8,639 bases of DNA from JADKFD01 sp964561825 (GTDB lineage: Bacteria; Pseudomonadota; Gammaproteobacteria; Xanthomonadales; SZUA-5): the NCBI GenBank assembly GCA_964561825.1, contig CAZLSB010000176.1, forward strand, positions 1 to 8,639, written 5' to 3'. How positions within the stretch are numbered: position 1 is the stretch's first letter; each line of letters begins with the position of its first letter. Below, piece by piece: positions 1-6,127 of this stretch. A program made the translations under genes and the position numbers. Under the pieces are notes generated by a model. The model searched no databases. It had not been told where the DNA came from and saw only the letters and a program-made list of their open reading frames with translations.

Positions 1-1181
1 GTGGCCAGTTTGGTGCTGAGCGCCCACAACCCGAAATAAGCGCCCGTGGCGCCGCGCGTCTCGCGGCCTTCTTGGGCATTGATCACATCGGCCAGAATCG
101 CCGGGGGCAAGCCGTAATCGGCACCTATACCCAGGCCGGTGATCACTGAGATGGCAATAAACAGCCCAATGTCGCCTTGACCCAACATCGACGCCGATAG
201 CGTCGCGAGTGCGGTAATCACGATGCCTATGAACCACGCAGAGGCTTTACTCAGCCGCCGGGATAGATACATCCACAGCGGCACACTGGCAGCGCCAGAA
301 ACAAAGTACGCCATCAAAATCAAGCCAGCTTGCAGTTTGCCGCCGCCCAGTACATGTTCAACGTAAAACAGCATCACGCTTACCGCAATGCCCAAGGCCG
401 AACCATTGACGACATACACCGCGAGCAAACGTCGATACAAGGGATTTTTCAACGGCGAAAAAAAGGCGCCCAAAACCGTGCTGCCGGGTTTTTGTATGAC
501 CGGGCCGTGCACCGATGGGGGCGAATACAGCAAAGTAGGCAACGCCGCCATGATCGCGATGGGCAAGTAGGCAATGCCCAGCCATTGATAGCCCGCCGCT
601 TCGCCAAAACGCGCGGTCAACCAAGTGGGCAACACCACGGCCAGCATCATGCCGGTCAAGCCAAACACCTCGCGTCCGACGGTCACCCGGGTGCGTTCGT
701 TGTAATCGTCACTGAGTTCCGCGCCCAGTGCGTGATAGCTGATCGATACCCCGGCATACCCTAAATGCACCAATATCAGGGCTAGAAAGAGCCAAACGCT
801 GAGCAGGGTGGGGTTGGGATTGATGCCATCGGCGCCCGGATGGAACATCGCCGGCGGATCAAACAGCATGAAAAAGCCGGCAATCATCAGCGGCAACATC
901 GCTACGACCAACATTAGCCGACCGTTCTTGCGATGCGTTAAACGATCACTGATGTAACCCAGCACCGGATCTTGAATGGCATCGATGATGCGCGACACGA
1001 TCAAAATCGGCCCGATCAGCGCCAGCGACAGCTTGAGAACTTCGCCGTAGTAGTGCGCGACGTTCAACACCACCGGTAACGCCGCCATCGCCAACGGCAG
1101 TTGCAAGGTGGAATAGGCCGTCAGACGAGCAAATCCGATATGGACGCGGGTCTGATCGTTGACTGGCGTTGATGAATTCAA
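1..1181 (-). CDS. MFS transporter of the GPH (MelB-like) sugar:cation symporter family, partial at C-terminus
   Basis: This frame encodes an inner-membrane symporter of the glycoside-pentoside-hexuronide:cation family; the substrate cannot be read from sequence. It gives 393 residues before running off the window, so about the last 50-80 residues of a usual 440-480 are missing. Residues 63-80 read SRIIDAIQDPVLGYISDR, and Asp67 and Asp71 match the MelB cation-site pair on helix II. Residues 151-170 (ALGAELSDDYNERTRVTVGR) are the typical GPH cytoplasmic loop, and GADYGLPPAILADVI (353-367) is the family's late-helix motif. Several hydrophobic segments of about 20 residues alternate with short loops. 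The frame has no ATG: an in-frame TAA lies ten codons upstream of TTG at 1181, which has a GGAG (1187-1190) five bases before it, so TTG is taken as the start. It lies 155 nt after purH on the same strand. Family call sure, substrate unknown. Confidence 0.88.
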   Translation of the reverse strand, partial: MNSSTPVNDQTRVHIGFARLTAYSTLQLPLAMAALPVVLNVAHYYGEVLKLSLALIGPILIVSRIIDAIQDPVLGYISDRLTHRKNGRLMLVVAMLPLMIAGFFMLFDPPAMFHPGADGINPNPTLLSVWLFLALILVHLGYAGVSISYHALGAELSDDYNERTRVTVGREVFGLTGMMLAVVLPTWLTARFGEAAGYQWLGIAYLPIAIMAALPTLLYSPPSVHGPVIQKPGSTVLGAFFSPLKNPLYRRLLAVYVVNGSALGIAVSVMLFYVEHVLGGGKLQAGLILMAYFVSGAASVPLWMYLSRRLSKASAWFIGIVITALATLSASMLGQGDIGLFIAISVITGLGIGADYGLPPAILADVINAQEGRETRGATGAYFGLWALSTKLA

Positions 1182-1228
1182 GCGCGCTCCGGAATTTTTT
1201 CTGCGAAGTTAGGCGAAGCACTCGGCGA

Positions 1229-1259
1229 CTCGGAAGAAAATCCGAGCGGGCGCTGCCCG
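1229..1259 (-). terminator. Two adjacent hairpins downstream of purH
   Basis: Read on the minus strand, 1259-1247 forms CGGGC-AGC-GCCCG (5-bp stem, 3-nt loop). Directly after it, 1246-1229 forms CTCGGA-TTTTCT-TCCGAG (6-bp stem). The T-rich loop of the second follows the first stem closely, so the first could act as a weak intrinsic terminator for purH, with the second as an alternative fold. Neither has a clean U-tract. Attenuation or mRNA 3'-end protection before the transporter gene is equally possible. Confidence 0.35.
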
Positions 1260-1276
1260 TTCGATTGCGGCTCGCA

Positions 1277-1310
1277 GAATACGCGGCGCAAGCGTATGCG
1301 CAGCGTATTC
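1277..1310. repeat. Long near-perfect inverted repeat between purH and the transporter gene
   Basis: GAATACGC (1277-1284) pairs with GCGTATTC (1303-1310), a single G/A mismatch (1285/1302) follows, and GCGCA (1286-1290) pairs with TGCGC (1297-1301). This gives 13 bp around a 6-nt loop. No T-run follows on either strand. It starts 27 nt beyond the purH stop. The form fits a REP-like extragenic palindrome or an mRNA-stabilising 3' hairpin. Whether it recurs in the genome cannot be seen here. Confidence 0.5.
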
Positions 1311-1336
1311 GTTATCAAGCCCTCAGCAAGTGCTTA

Positions 1337-2917
1337 TCAATGGCGGAAATGCCGAACGCCGGTAAACACCATCGCCAAACCATGTTCGTCGGCTGCTTCG
1401 ATGACTTCTTTGTCACGCATTGAACCACCCGGCTGGATCACCGCGCGGATGCCCGCTTTCGCCGCCGCATCAATGCCATCGCGGAACGGGAAAAATGCAT
1501 CGGACGACATGACCGATCCGGGTACGATCAAATTGGCCTGACGCGCTTTCCAACCGGCGATTTCGGCGCTGACGACGCGACTCATTTGTCCCGCGCCGAT
1601 GCCGATTGATCGACCATCACGCGCGTAGACAATTGCATTGGATTTCACATACATCGCCAGTTTCCACGCGAACAACAAATCGGCAAATTCTTGTGCCGAT
1701 GGCGAGCGCTGGCTGACCACCTTCAAGTCATGCGGTCGTAGGCGATCGCGATCGCTGTCCTGCACCAACAGCCCACCGGAAATGCGTTTGAAATCGCGGG
1801 TTTGGGCTAATCCAGACGCAGGCGCATCGCCGCTGGCCAGCGCGCGCACATTGGGTTTACTGGCCAAAGCTGCCAAGGCCATATCGTGAAAGGCCGGCGC
1901 AATAATCACTTCGACAAACTGGCGCTCGACAATGATCCGCGCAGTATCGCCATCCAAAACCCGATTGAAGGCAATGATGCCGCCAAACGCCGACACCGGA
2001 TCGGTGGCATAAGCACGCTGGTAGGCTTCCGCCAAGGTGGAGGCCATCGCTACGCCGCACGGATTGCCGTGTTTGACGATCACGCAGGTGGGTTCGTCGA
2101 ACTGTCTAACACATTCCAGCGCGGCATCGGCATCCGCCAGATTGTTGAAGGACAGCGTTTTGCCCTGCAACACGCTGGCCGCGGCAACACTGCCACCGGG
2201 CAATGGCGTTTCGACGTAAAGCGCGGCGCCTTGATGTGGATTTTCGCCGTAGCGCAGTGCTTCTCCCCGTCGTAGGGACAGATGCAAAGTCGGCGGATAA
2301 GCCTCCGGCACGTGCGGATCGAGCGCCCGTGCACCCAGGTATTCGGCCACTTGCCCGTCATAGGTGGCGCAATGCGCAAAGGTTTTGGCGGCCAGCTGGC
2401 GGCGTTGCGTCGCCGTGCTGCCGCCGGCTTTTAATGCGCTGTGAATCTGGTCGTAGTCCTGTGGTTCTACTACCGCCAAAACACGCGCATGATTTTTGGC
2501 TGCCGCGCGCAGCATCGCCGGGCCACCGACATCAATGTTTTCGACGGCATCGTCATAGCTGCAATGGGCTTTGGCGATGGTTGCCGCAAACGGATACAGG
2601 TTGACCACCAACAAATCGATCGCATCGATGCCGTGCATGGCCATCACCGGCTCGTCGACGCCGGCCCGGCCAAGCAAACCGCCGTGGATTTTTGGATGCA
2701 AGGTTTTTACCCGGCCATCCATGATTTCCGGGAAATCGGTAACTTGACTGACATCGATCACCGCCAAACCCGCGTCACGCAGGGTTTTTGCGCTGCCGCC
2801 GGTGGACCAAAGTTCCACCCCATGCGCGGCCAGATCGGTCGCCAATTCGATCAAACCCGATTTGTCGGAGACGCTGAGCAGTGCCCGACGAATCGGCTGC
2901 AACTCAATCGTATTCAT
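1337..2917 (-). CDS. purH: Bifunctional AICAR transformylase / IMP cyclohydrolase PurH
   Basis: PurH catalyses the last two steps of de novo purine synthesis in the cytoplasm: formylation of AICAR with 10-formyl-tetrahydrofolate, then ring closure to IMP. The 526 residues match the usual length (E. coli about 529). The N-terminal MGS-like cyclohydrolase domain (about 1-200) shows STGGSAKTL (38-46), GRVKTLHPKIHGGLL (68-82) and NLYPF (106-110). The transformylase domain (about 210-526) carries VKHGNPCGVA with the expected catalytic Lys282-His283, DPVSAFGG (306-313) and YVKSNAIV (423-430). All key residues are present, so it should be active. ATG at 2917 has CAAGG four bases upstream and gives the canonical N-terminus. 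It follows fis by 103 nt; fis-purH is a conserved gammaproteobacterial order. PurD, often next in related genomes, is absent here. A small GGCTG-GTC-CAGCC hairpin (3004-2992) lies in the spacer but has no U-tract. Confidence 0.98.
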   Translation of the reverse strand: MNTIELQPIRRALLSVSDKSGLIELATDLAAHGVELWSTGGSAKTLRDAGLAVIDVSQVTDFPEIMDGRVKTLHPKIHGGLLGRAGVDEPVMAMHGIDAIDLLVVNLYPFAATIAKAHCSYDDAVENIDVGGPAMLRAAAKNHARVLAVVEPQDYDQIHSALKAGGSTATQRRQLAAKTFAHCATYDGQVAEYLGARALDPHVPEAYPPTLHLSLRRGEALRYGENPHQGAALYVETPLPGGSVAAASVLQGKTLSFNNLADADAALECVRQFDEPTCVIVKHGNPCGVAMASTLAEAYQRAYATDPVSAFGGIIAFNRVLDGDTARIIVERQFVEVIIAPAFHDMALAALASKPNVRALASGDAPASGLAQTRDFKRISGGLLVQDSDRDRLRPHDLKVVSQRSPSAQEFADLLFAWKLAMYVKSNAIVYARDGRSIGIGAGQMSRVVSAEIAGWKARQANLIVPGSVMSSDAFFPFRDGIDAAAKAGIRAVIQPGGSMRDKEVIEAADEHGLAMVFTGVRHFRH

Positions 2918-3020
2918 GAGACCTTGCTAGGTTCGAGAGGGCCGCGATGCTGCGGCAAGCACCTAGAGCGGCGCAACCACCTGTCGCCGAAGGCTGGACC
3001 AGCCAGACCGGCCCGCAAGC

Positions 3021-3308
3021 TCAATGCGCGATCGCGTGTTCGTCGAGTTTTTTGCGCAAGGTCGCGCGGTTCATGCCCAGCAATTCGGCTGTGCGGGTCA
3101 GATTGCCTGCGCAATGGCGCAGCGCCTCTTCCAATACCGGACGCTCCACCTGGCGCAACATCAATTCGTGCAGATTGCTGCATTCGCTACCATTCAAGTC
3201 CAGCAGATAACGACGCACGGCGCGCGTGGCGGCATCACATAGCGTCGTTTCACTGCGTGGCAATTCCAAACCATGATCTATCGCGAGCCCAACGGACATC
3301 CGAGTCAT
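3021..3308 (-). CDS. fis: DNA-binding protein Fis
   Basis: Fis is a small homodimeric nucleoid protein that bends DNA and tunes growth-rate-dependent transcription, including stable RNA. The 95 residues are close to the 98 of E. coli Fis. The C-terminal helix-turn-helix (about 67-95) reads GNLTRTAELLGMNRATLRKK, nearly the family consensus. The N-terminal part is divergent, as usual outside enterics. Two starts are possible. ATG at 3308 has AGGGA only three bases away. ATG at 3299 has the AAGGA at a better eight bases and would give 92 residues. I keep the longer form, with little confidence in that choice. No dusB lies upstream, unlike the usual dusB-fis pair. The 259 nt upstream hold a candidate promoter, so fis probably starts the fis-purH transcript. 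Confidence 0.95.
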   Translation of the reverse strand: MTRMSVGLAIDHGLELPRSETTLCDAATRAVRRYLLDLNGSECSNLHELMLRQVERPVLEEALRHCAGNLTRTAELLGMNRATLRKKLDEHAIAH

Positions 3309-3381
3309 CCTTCCCTACAAGGACAGAGCCACCCGCGTCGCTGAGCAACGACGATCGGCAGGAAGTAAAAAGTGTGTAGTC

Positions 3382-3412
3382 AGGATAACCCCAACAAAGC
3401 CGGCACCGTCAA
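3382..3412 (-). promoter_or_regulatory. Candidate sigma70 promoter for fis-purH
   Basis: On the minus strand, TTGACG (3412-3407, 5 of 6 to consensus) is followed by a 19-nt spacer and TATCCT (3387-3382, 4 of 6). This would start transcription near 3375 and give a leader of about 65 nt before fis. The spacer is two bases longer than ideal. No clear Fis or Crp operator was recognised by eye. The rest of 3309-3567 holds no gene that I can support. Confidence 0.4.
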
Positions 3413-3554
3413 TCGATTTCGCACAACATCCGACAAAGCGCGATGTGCTTGGCGAACTGCACGATGCCGAAATCGGCTGCAAAGCTCTGTCTACTACCGC
3501 ACAGACACCCAGTCAGCAATCGAAGCTCAGCATGTGGAGCAAACCGCTGGCAAC

Positions 3555-3579
3555 GGCGACCTTGCGTTTAGCGGTCGCC
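3555..3579 (-). terminator. Hairpin across the stop codon of the Crp-family gene
   Basis: GGCGACC (3555-3561) and GGTCGCC (3573-3579) are perfect 7-bp complements around an 11-nt loop that contains the TAA stop of the regulator gene. No U-tract follows on the minus strand, so it is at best a weak or Rho-assisted terminator, or an mRNA 3'-end structure. Confidence 0.25.
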
Positions 3580-4290
3580 AAACACCACGATGGTTTTGCC
3601 GGTCACGCCAATCTTGCCTTCTTCTTCCAACTGCTTAAGCACCCGGCCGACCATTTCGCGCGAACAACCGACGATGCGACTAATTTCCTGACGCGAAATG
3701 CGAATCTGCGTACCCTTCGGGTGCGACATGGAATCGGGTTCCTCACACAGGTCAACCAAAGTGCGGGCAACCCGACTGGTCACATCCATGAAGGCCAAAC
3801 GCGATACTTTGCGACTGGTTTGCAGCACCCGCTTGGTCAACTGCGAGGCAATCGCAAACAAAATGCGCGGGCATTCTTCTTTTAGAGGACCCTCAAACAA
3901 CTGGAAAACGCGCTCGTAACTGATTTCGGCCAGTTCGCAGGGCGTGCGGGTGCGGACCAGTACCTCGCGCTTTTCGGTCTCCATGAACAGGCCCATCTCG
4001 CCGATGAAGTCGCCCTCATTGACATAGGCCAGGATTAACTCGCGTCCTTCTTCGTCCTCGCTGGTTACCGCCAACGAGCCTTCAATAATGTAATACAGTG
4101 TATTGGCCATATCGCCGGGCCGAATGATCGGCGCCTTCGACGGATAACGGCGCCGATGGCACATGGCCAGAAACTTCTCGATATGGTGCGGCTCCGGCGC
4201 CAAAGGGCGGGCAGCAGCCAGCTTGCGCAAACTGGCCTGCAGAGAGAAGCGCAACAAGGACTTTTCTGGTTTTGCGATCGGGTTGGCCAT
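3568..4290 (-). CDS. clp: Crp-family global transcriptional regulator, Clp/Vfr type
   Basis: This is a dimeric regulator with an N-terminal cyclic-nucleotide-binding beta-roll (about 38-135), a long dimer helix (about 140-170) and a C-terminal winged helix-turn-helix. ISRQEISRIVGCSREMVGR (198-216) contains the recognition-helix residues Arg211, Glu212 and Arg216, equivalent to Arg180, Glu181 and Arg185 of E. coli CRP, so it should read a TGTGA-like half site. The C-terminus GKTIVVFGDR is classic. In the effector pocket GEMGLF (97-102) keeps the CRP Glu, and Arg108 matches CRP Arg82. The next residue is Glu109 where CRP has Ser83. Xanthomonas Clp also has Glu there (Glu99), a residue tied to c-di-GMP binding. 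The region EISYERVFQLF (122-132) and the longer loop after it also follow Clp. The 240 residues include an N-terminal extension of about 35. ATG at 4290 has only a weak AGAGAA behind it. Confidence 0.93.
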   Translation of the reverse strand: MANPIAKPEKSLLRFSLQASLRKLAAARPLAPEPHHIEKFLAMCHRRRYPSKAPIIRPGDMANTLYYIIEGSLAVTSEDEEGRELILAYVNEGDFIGEMGLFMETEKREVLVRTRTPCELAEISYERVFQLFEGPLKEECPRILFAIASQLTKRVLQTSRKVSRLAFMDVTSRVARTLVDLCEEPDSMSHPKGTQIRISRQEISRIVGCSREMVGRVLKQLEEEGKIGVTGKTIVVFGDR

Positions 4291-4322
4291 CGCGATTCTC
4301 TACACTCGGTATAAGCTGACAA

Positions 4323-4350
4323 GTTATAGCACGCCGTGCACGCAGGTCAT
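4323..4350 (-). promoter_or_regulatory. Candidate promoter of the Clp-type regulator, with a palindrome in the spacer
   Basis: On the minus strand, ATGACC (4350-4345, 4 of 6) is separated by 16 nt from TATAAC (4328-4323, 5 of 6). This predicts a start near 4316 and a leader of about 26 nt. The spacer holds the exact palindrome GCACG-C-CGTGC (4329-4339), directly against the -10 box, a position suited to an operator. No TGTGA-N6-TCACA site is visible on the assembled side of the gap. Confidence 0.4.
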
Positions 4351-4360
4351 CTTTCTTGCA

Positions 4361-4460
4361 NNNNNNNNNNNNNNNNNNNNNNNNNNNNNNNNNNNNNNNN
4401 NNNNNNNNNNNNNNNNNNNNNNNNNNNNNNNNNNNNNNNNNNNNNNNNNNNNNNNNNNNN
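4361..4460. other. Assembly gap of 100 N
   Basis: Exactly 100 undetermined bases separate the Clp-type regulator from speD. A run of 100 is the common placeholder for a gap of unknown length, so the true distance between these divergent genes, and any operator, small RNA or small gene inside, cannot be known. Any reading frame spanning it is meaningless. Confidence 0.97.
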
Positions 4461-4480
4461 GACTGTCATCAAACACGGTG

Positions 4481-4507
4481 TTGCGCTACCAAAGTTTGCC
4501 CCATAAT
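4481..4507 (+). promoter_or_regulatory. Weak candidate promoter for speD
   Basis: CATAAT (4502-4507) is 5 of 6 to the -10 consensus. The best -35 match, TTGCGC (4481-4486), is only 3 of 6 with a short 15-nt spacer. A GC-rich hairpin CGCGG-CCG-CCGCG (4509-4521) sits directly after the -10, where transcription would start. A better promoter may lie inside the N gap. Confidence 0.25.
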
Positions 4508-4578
4508 CCGCGGCCGCCGCGTCACCGGCTCTGCGCTGTGTAGACCGCGTGTCCATTTTGCCGTTGTTGGAGATCACC

Positions 4579-5406
4579 ATGGTCAGGCCGATTCCGCGTC
4601 TCAAATTGCAGGGTTTCAACAACCTGACAAAGGCGCTGAGCTTTAATATTTACGATATTTGTTACGCCGTCACCGAAGACCAGCGCAATCGCTACATCGA
4701 GTACATTGATGAGGCTTACAACGCCGAGCGTTTGACCGAAATCCTCACTGAGGTCGCTGACATCATCGGCGCCAATATTTTGAATGTTGCGCGCCAAGAT
4801 TACGATCCGCAGGGCGCCAGCGTGACCATTTTGATCTCCGAGCAGCCGGTCATCGATCGCGCCGACATTGGTCGCGAAATGCTCAAAGACGCGATGCTGG
4901 AGCAACCCGATGACCCGGCCGAAGCCAGCGTCGTCGCGCACTTGGACAAGAGCCACATCACTGTCCACACCTACCCAGAAAGCCACCCATTTAATGGCAT
5001 CAGCACCTTCCGCGCTGATATTGATGTCGCCACCTGTGGCGTGATTTCGCCGCTGAAGGCGTTGAACTATCTGATCGACAGTTTTGAATCAGACATCGTG
5101 ATCATGGATTACCGCGTGCGCGGTGCCACCCGCGATGTGCGCGGCCGCAAGCACTACATCGATCACAAGATCAATTCGATCCAGGACTTCCTGAGCCGGC
5201 CGATCAAAAACCGTTACGAAATGTTTGATGTCAACGTCTACCAAGAGAACATCTTCCACACCAAGATGCACATCAAGGAATTCGACCTCGACACCTACCT
5301 CTTCGAGGCGACCAAGAACGAACTCTCGTTCAAAGACCGCGCTCGCATCGAAGCGCAAGTGCGCCGCGAGATCGAAGAGCTGTTCCACGCCCGCAATCTG
5401 GATTGA
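4579..5406 (+). CDS. speD: S-adenosylmethionine decarboxylase proenzyme SpeD
   Basis: SpeD decarboxylates S-adenosylmethionine to supply the aminopropyl donor for spermidine synthesis. It is made as a proenzyme that cleaves itself to form a pyruvoyl cofactor. The 275 residues match the long E. coli-type class (264). LKLQGFNNLTKALSF (8-22), GANILNVARQDYDPQGASVT (64-83), STCGVISPLKALNYLI-like ATCGVISPLKALNYLI (151-166) and VNVYQENIFHTKM (218-230) are nearly identical to E. coli. The cleavage site is in AHLDKSHITVHTYPES (120-135), with Lys124-Ser125 as the expected scissile pair and Ser125 becoming the pyruvoyl group. ATG at 4579 is preferred because GGAG (4569-4572) lies six bases ahead; a GTG at 4549 would add ten residues with no family support. 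It is divergent from the Clp-type regulator, convergent with coq7. A spermidine synthase gene is not in view. Confidence 0.97.
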   Translation: MVRPIPRLKLQGFNNLTKALSFNIYDICYAVTEDQRNRYIEYIDEAYNAERLTEILTEVADIIGANILNVARQDYDPQGASVTILISEQPVIDRADIGREMLKDAMLEQPDDPAEASVVAHLDKSHITVHTYPESHPFNGISTFRADIDVATCGVISPLKALNYLIDSFESDIVIMDYRVRGATRDVRGRKHYIDHKINSIQDFLSRPIKNRYEMFDVNVYQENIFHTKMHIKEFDLDTYLFEATKNELSFKDRARIEAQVRREIEELFHARNLD

Positions 5407-5424
5407 CCGCGTCCGCGTCCGCGC
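5407..5424. repeat. Short CCGCGT tandem repeat
   Basis: Directly after the speD stop, the hexamer CCGCGT occurs twice and a third copy ends in C (CCGCGC). It is short and GC-rich, and could arise by slippage. No function is suggested. Confidence 0.4.
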
Positions 5425-5433
5425 CAGGGTGCA

Positions 5434-5453
5434 GGGCATCGTCAGCGATGCCC
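5434..5453. terminator. Hairpin between the convergent speD and coq7 genes
   Basis: GGGCATCG (5434-5441) and CGATGCCC (5446-5453) form a perfect 8-bp stem with the tetraloop TCAG. It is the only strong structure in the 61 nt between the two convergent stop codons, so it is the natural candidate for a bidirectional terminator. No T-run follows on either strand, so intrinsic termination would be inefficient. Confidence 0.5.
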
Positions 5454-5467
5454 ACGCCACGCGAAAT

Positions 5468-6127
5468 CTAAACCCGGTACGCCACCGCGCGCAGCGCATC
5501 GGCAGCCACTTGCATCAACTGCGGCAGCGGCCACGGCAACGGCAGCGCGCCACGTTCCTGCGCGGCCGCGCCATGCGCAATCTCATCGGACTGCATTTGT
5601 TGCAGAATCGCTCGGGTGCGCTCGTCGCCAGCGGGCAAACGAGTCAAGTGTTCGCCCAAATGGCTCTCCACTTGGCGCTCGGTCTCCACCACGAACCCCA
5701 AGCTCAAACGATCGCCAATCAACCCGGCGCTTGCGCCAATCGTGAACGCGCCTGCGTACCAGAGCGGATTTAGCACGCTAGGGTGACTGCCTAACTCGTG
5801 CAAACGTGCCTCGCACCACGCCAAATGATCGCCTTCCTCGCGTGCCGCATGGATTAGATGAGCGCGTATCTGCGCATCGCGCGCCACCGCAGCCTGACCG
5901 TAGTACAAGGCCTGCGCGCAGACTTCGCCGGCGTGGTTGATGCGCATCAGGCCAGCGACATGCTGTCGATCAGCATCATTGAGAGCGACGCGCAGCAAGG
6001 CGGCGCCCGGATTGGCGCGATCAGGGGTTTCGGCGGGCGCGAAGACGGTGCGCAGCGCACGATCAGCTTCCGCCAAAATGCGGTCTAAGTTGGACGGCTC
6101 GCGCAGCGGTCGGGCAGGGTGCTTCAT
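5468..6127 (-). CDS. coq7: 2-polyprenyl-3-methyl-6-methoxy-1,4-benzoquinone monooxygenase (Coq7-type DMQ hydroxylase)
   Basis: Coq7 is a membrane-associated diiron monooxygenase that uses O2 for the last ring hydroxylation of ubiquinone synthesis, converting demethoxyubiquinone to demethylubiquinone. The 219 residues fit the bacterial family (about 215). The ferritin-like four-helix ligands are visible: Glu68 in MRINHAGEVCAQALYYGQ (61-78), Glu98 and His101 in REEGDHLAW (96-104), Glu150 in VETERQVESHL (147-157), and Glu182 and His185 in SDEIAHG (180-186). The spacings 68-98-101-150 equal those of human COQ7. LWYAGAFTIGASAGLIGDR (122-140) is the conserved hydrophobic segment. The ATG at 6127 overlaps the stop of the upstream Fe-S gene by one base (TGATG) and has no good ribosome binding site, so translation is probably coupled. 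It uses a TAG stop. The neighbourhood with speD and a Crp-family gene also occurs in Pseudomonas. Confidence 0.96.
   Translation of the reverse strand: MKHPARPLREPSNLDRILAEADRALRTVFAPAETPDRANPGAALLRVALNDADRQHVAGLMRINHAGEVCAQALYYGQAAVARDAQIRAHLIHAAREEGDHLAWCEARLHELGSHPSVLNPLWYAGAFTIGASAGLIGDRLSLGFVVETERQVESHLGEHLTRLPAGDERTRAILQQMQSDEIAHGAAAQERGALPLPWPLPQLMQVAADALRAVAYRV

Noticed and set aside
330..764. A 144-codon plus-strand frame inside the transporter gene
   Set aside because: It is antisense to a well-supported GPH transporter frame and looks like low-complexity shadow sequence.
2992..3004. Hairpin in the fis-purH spacer as a terminator
   Set aside because: The 5-bp stem has no U-tract, and fis-purH is a conserved pair, so read-through is expected.
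2441..3379. A 312-codon open frame on the plus strand
   Set aside because: It lies antisense across purH and fis, both unmistakable, and its product has no recognisable domain. High GC content produces such open antisense frames.
4549..4578. GTG start ten codons upstream for speD
   Set aside because: There is no ribosome binding site before it, whereas ATG at 4579 has GGAG at ideal spacing and gives the family N-terminus.
4163..4646. Open frames running through the N stretch
   Set aside because: They exist only because N codons are read as X. No coding evidence is possible across an unresolved gap.
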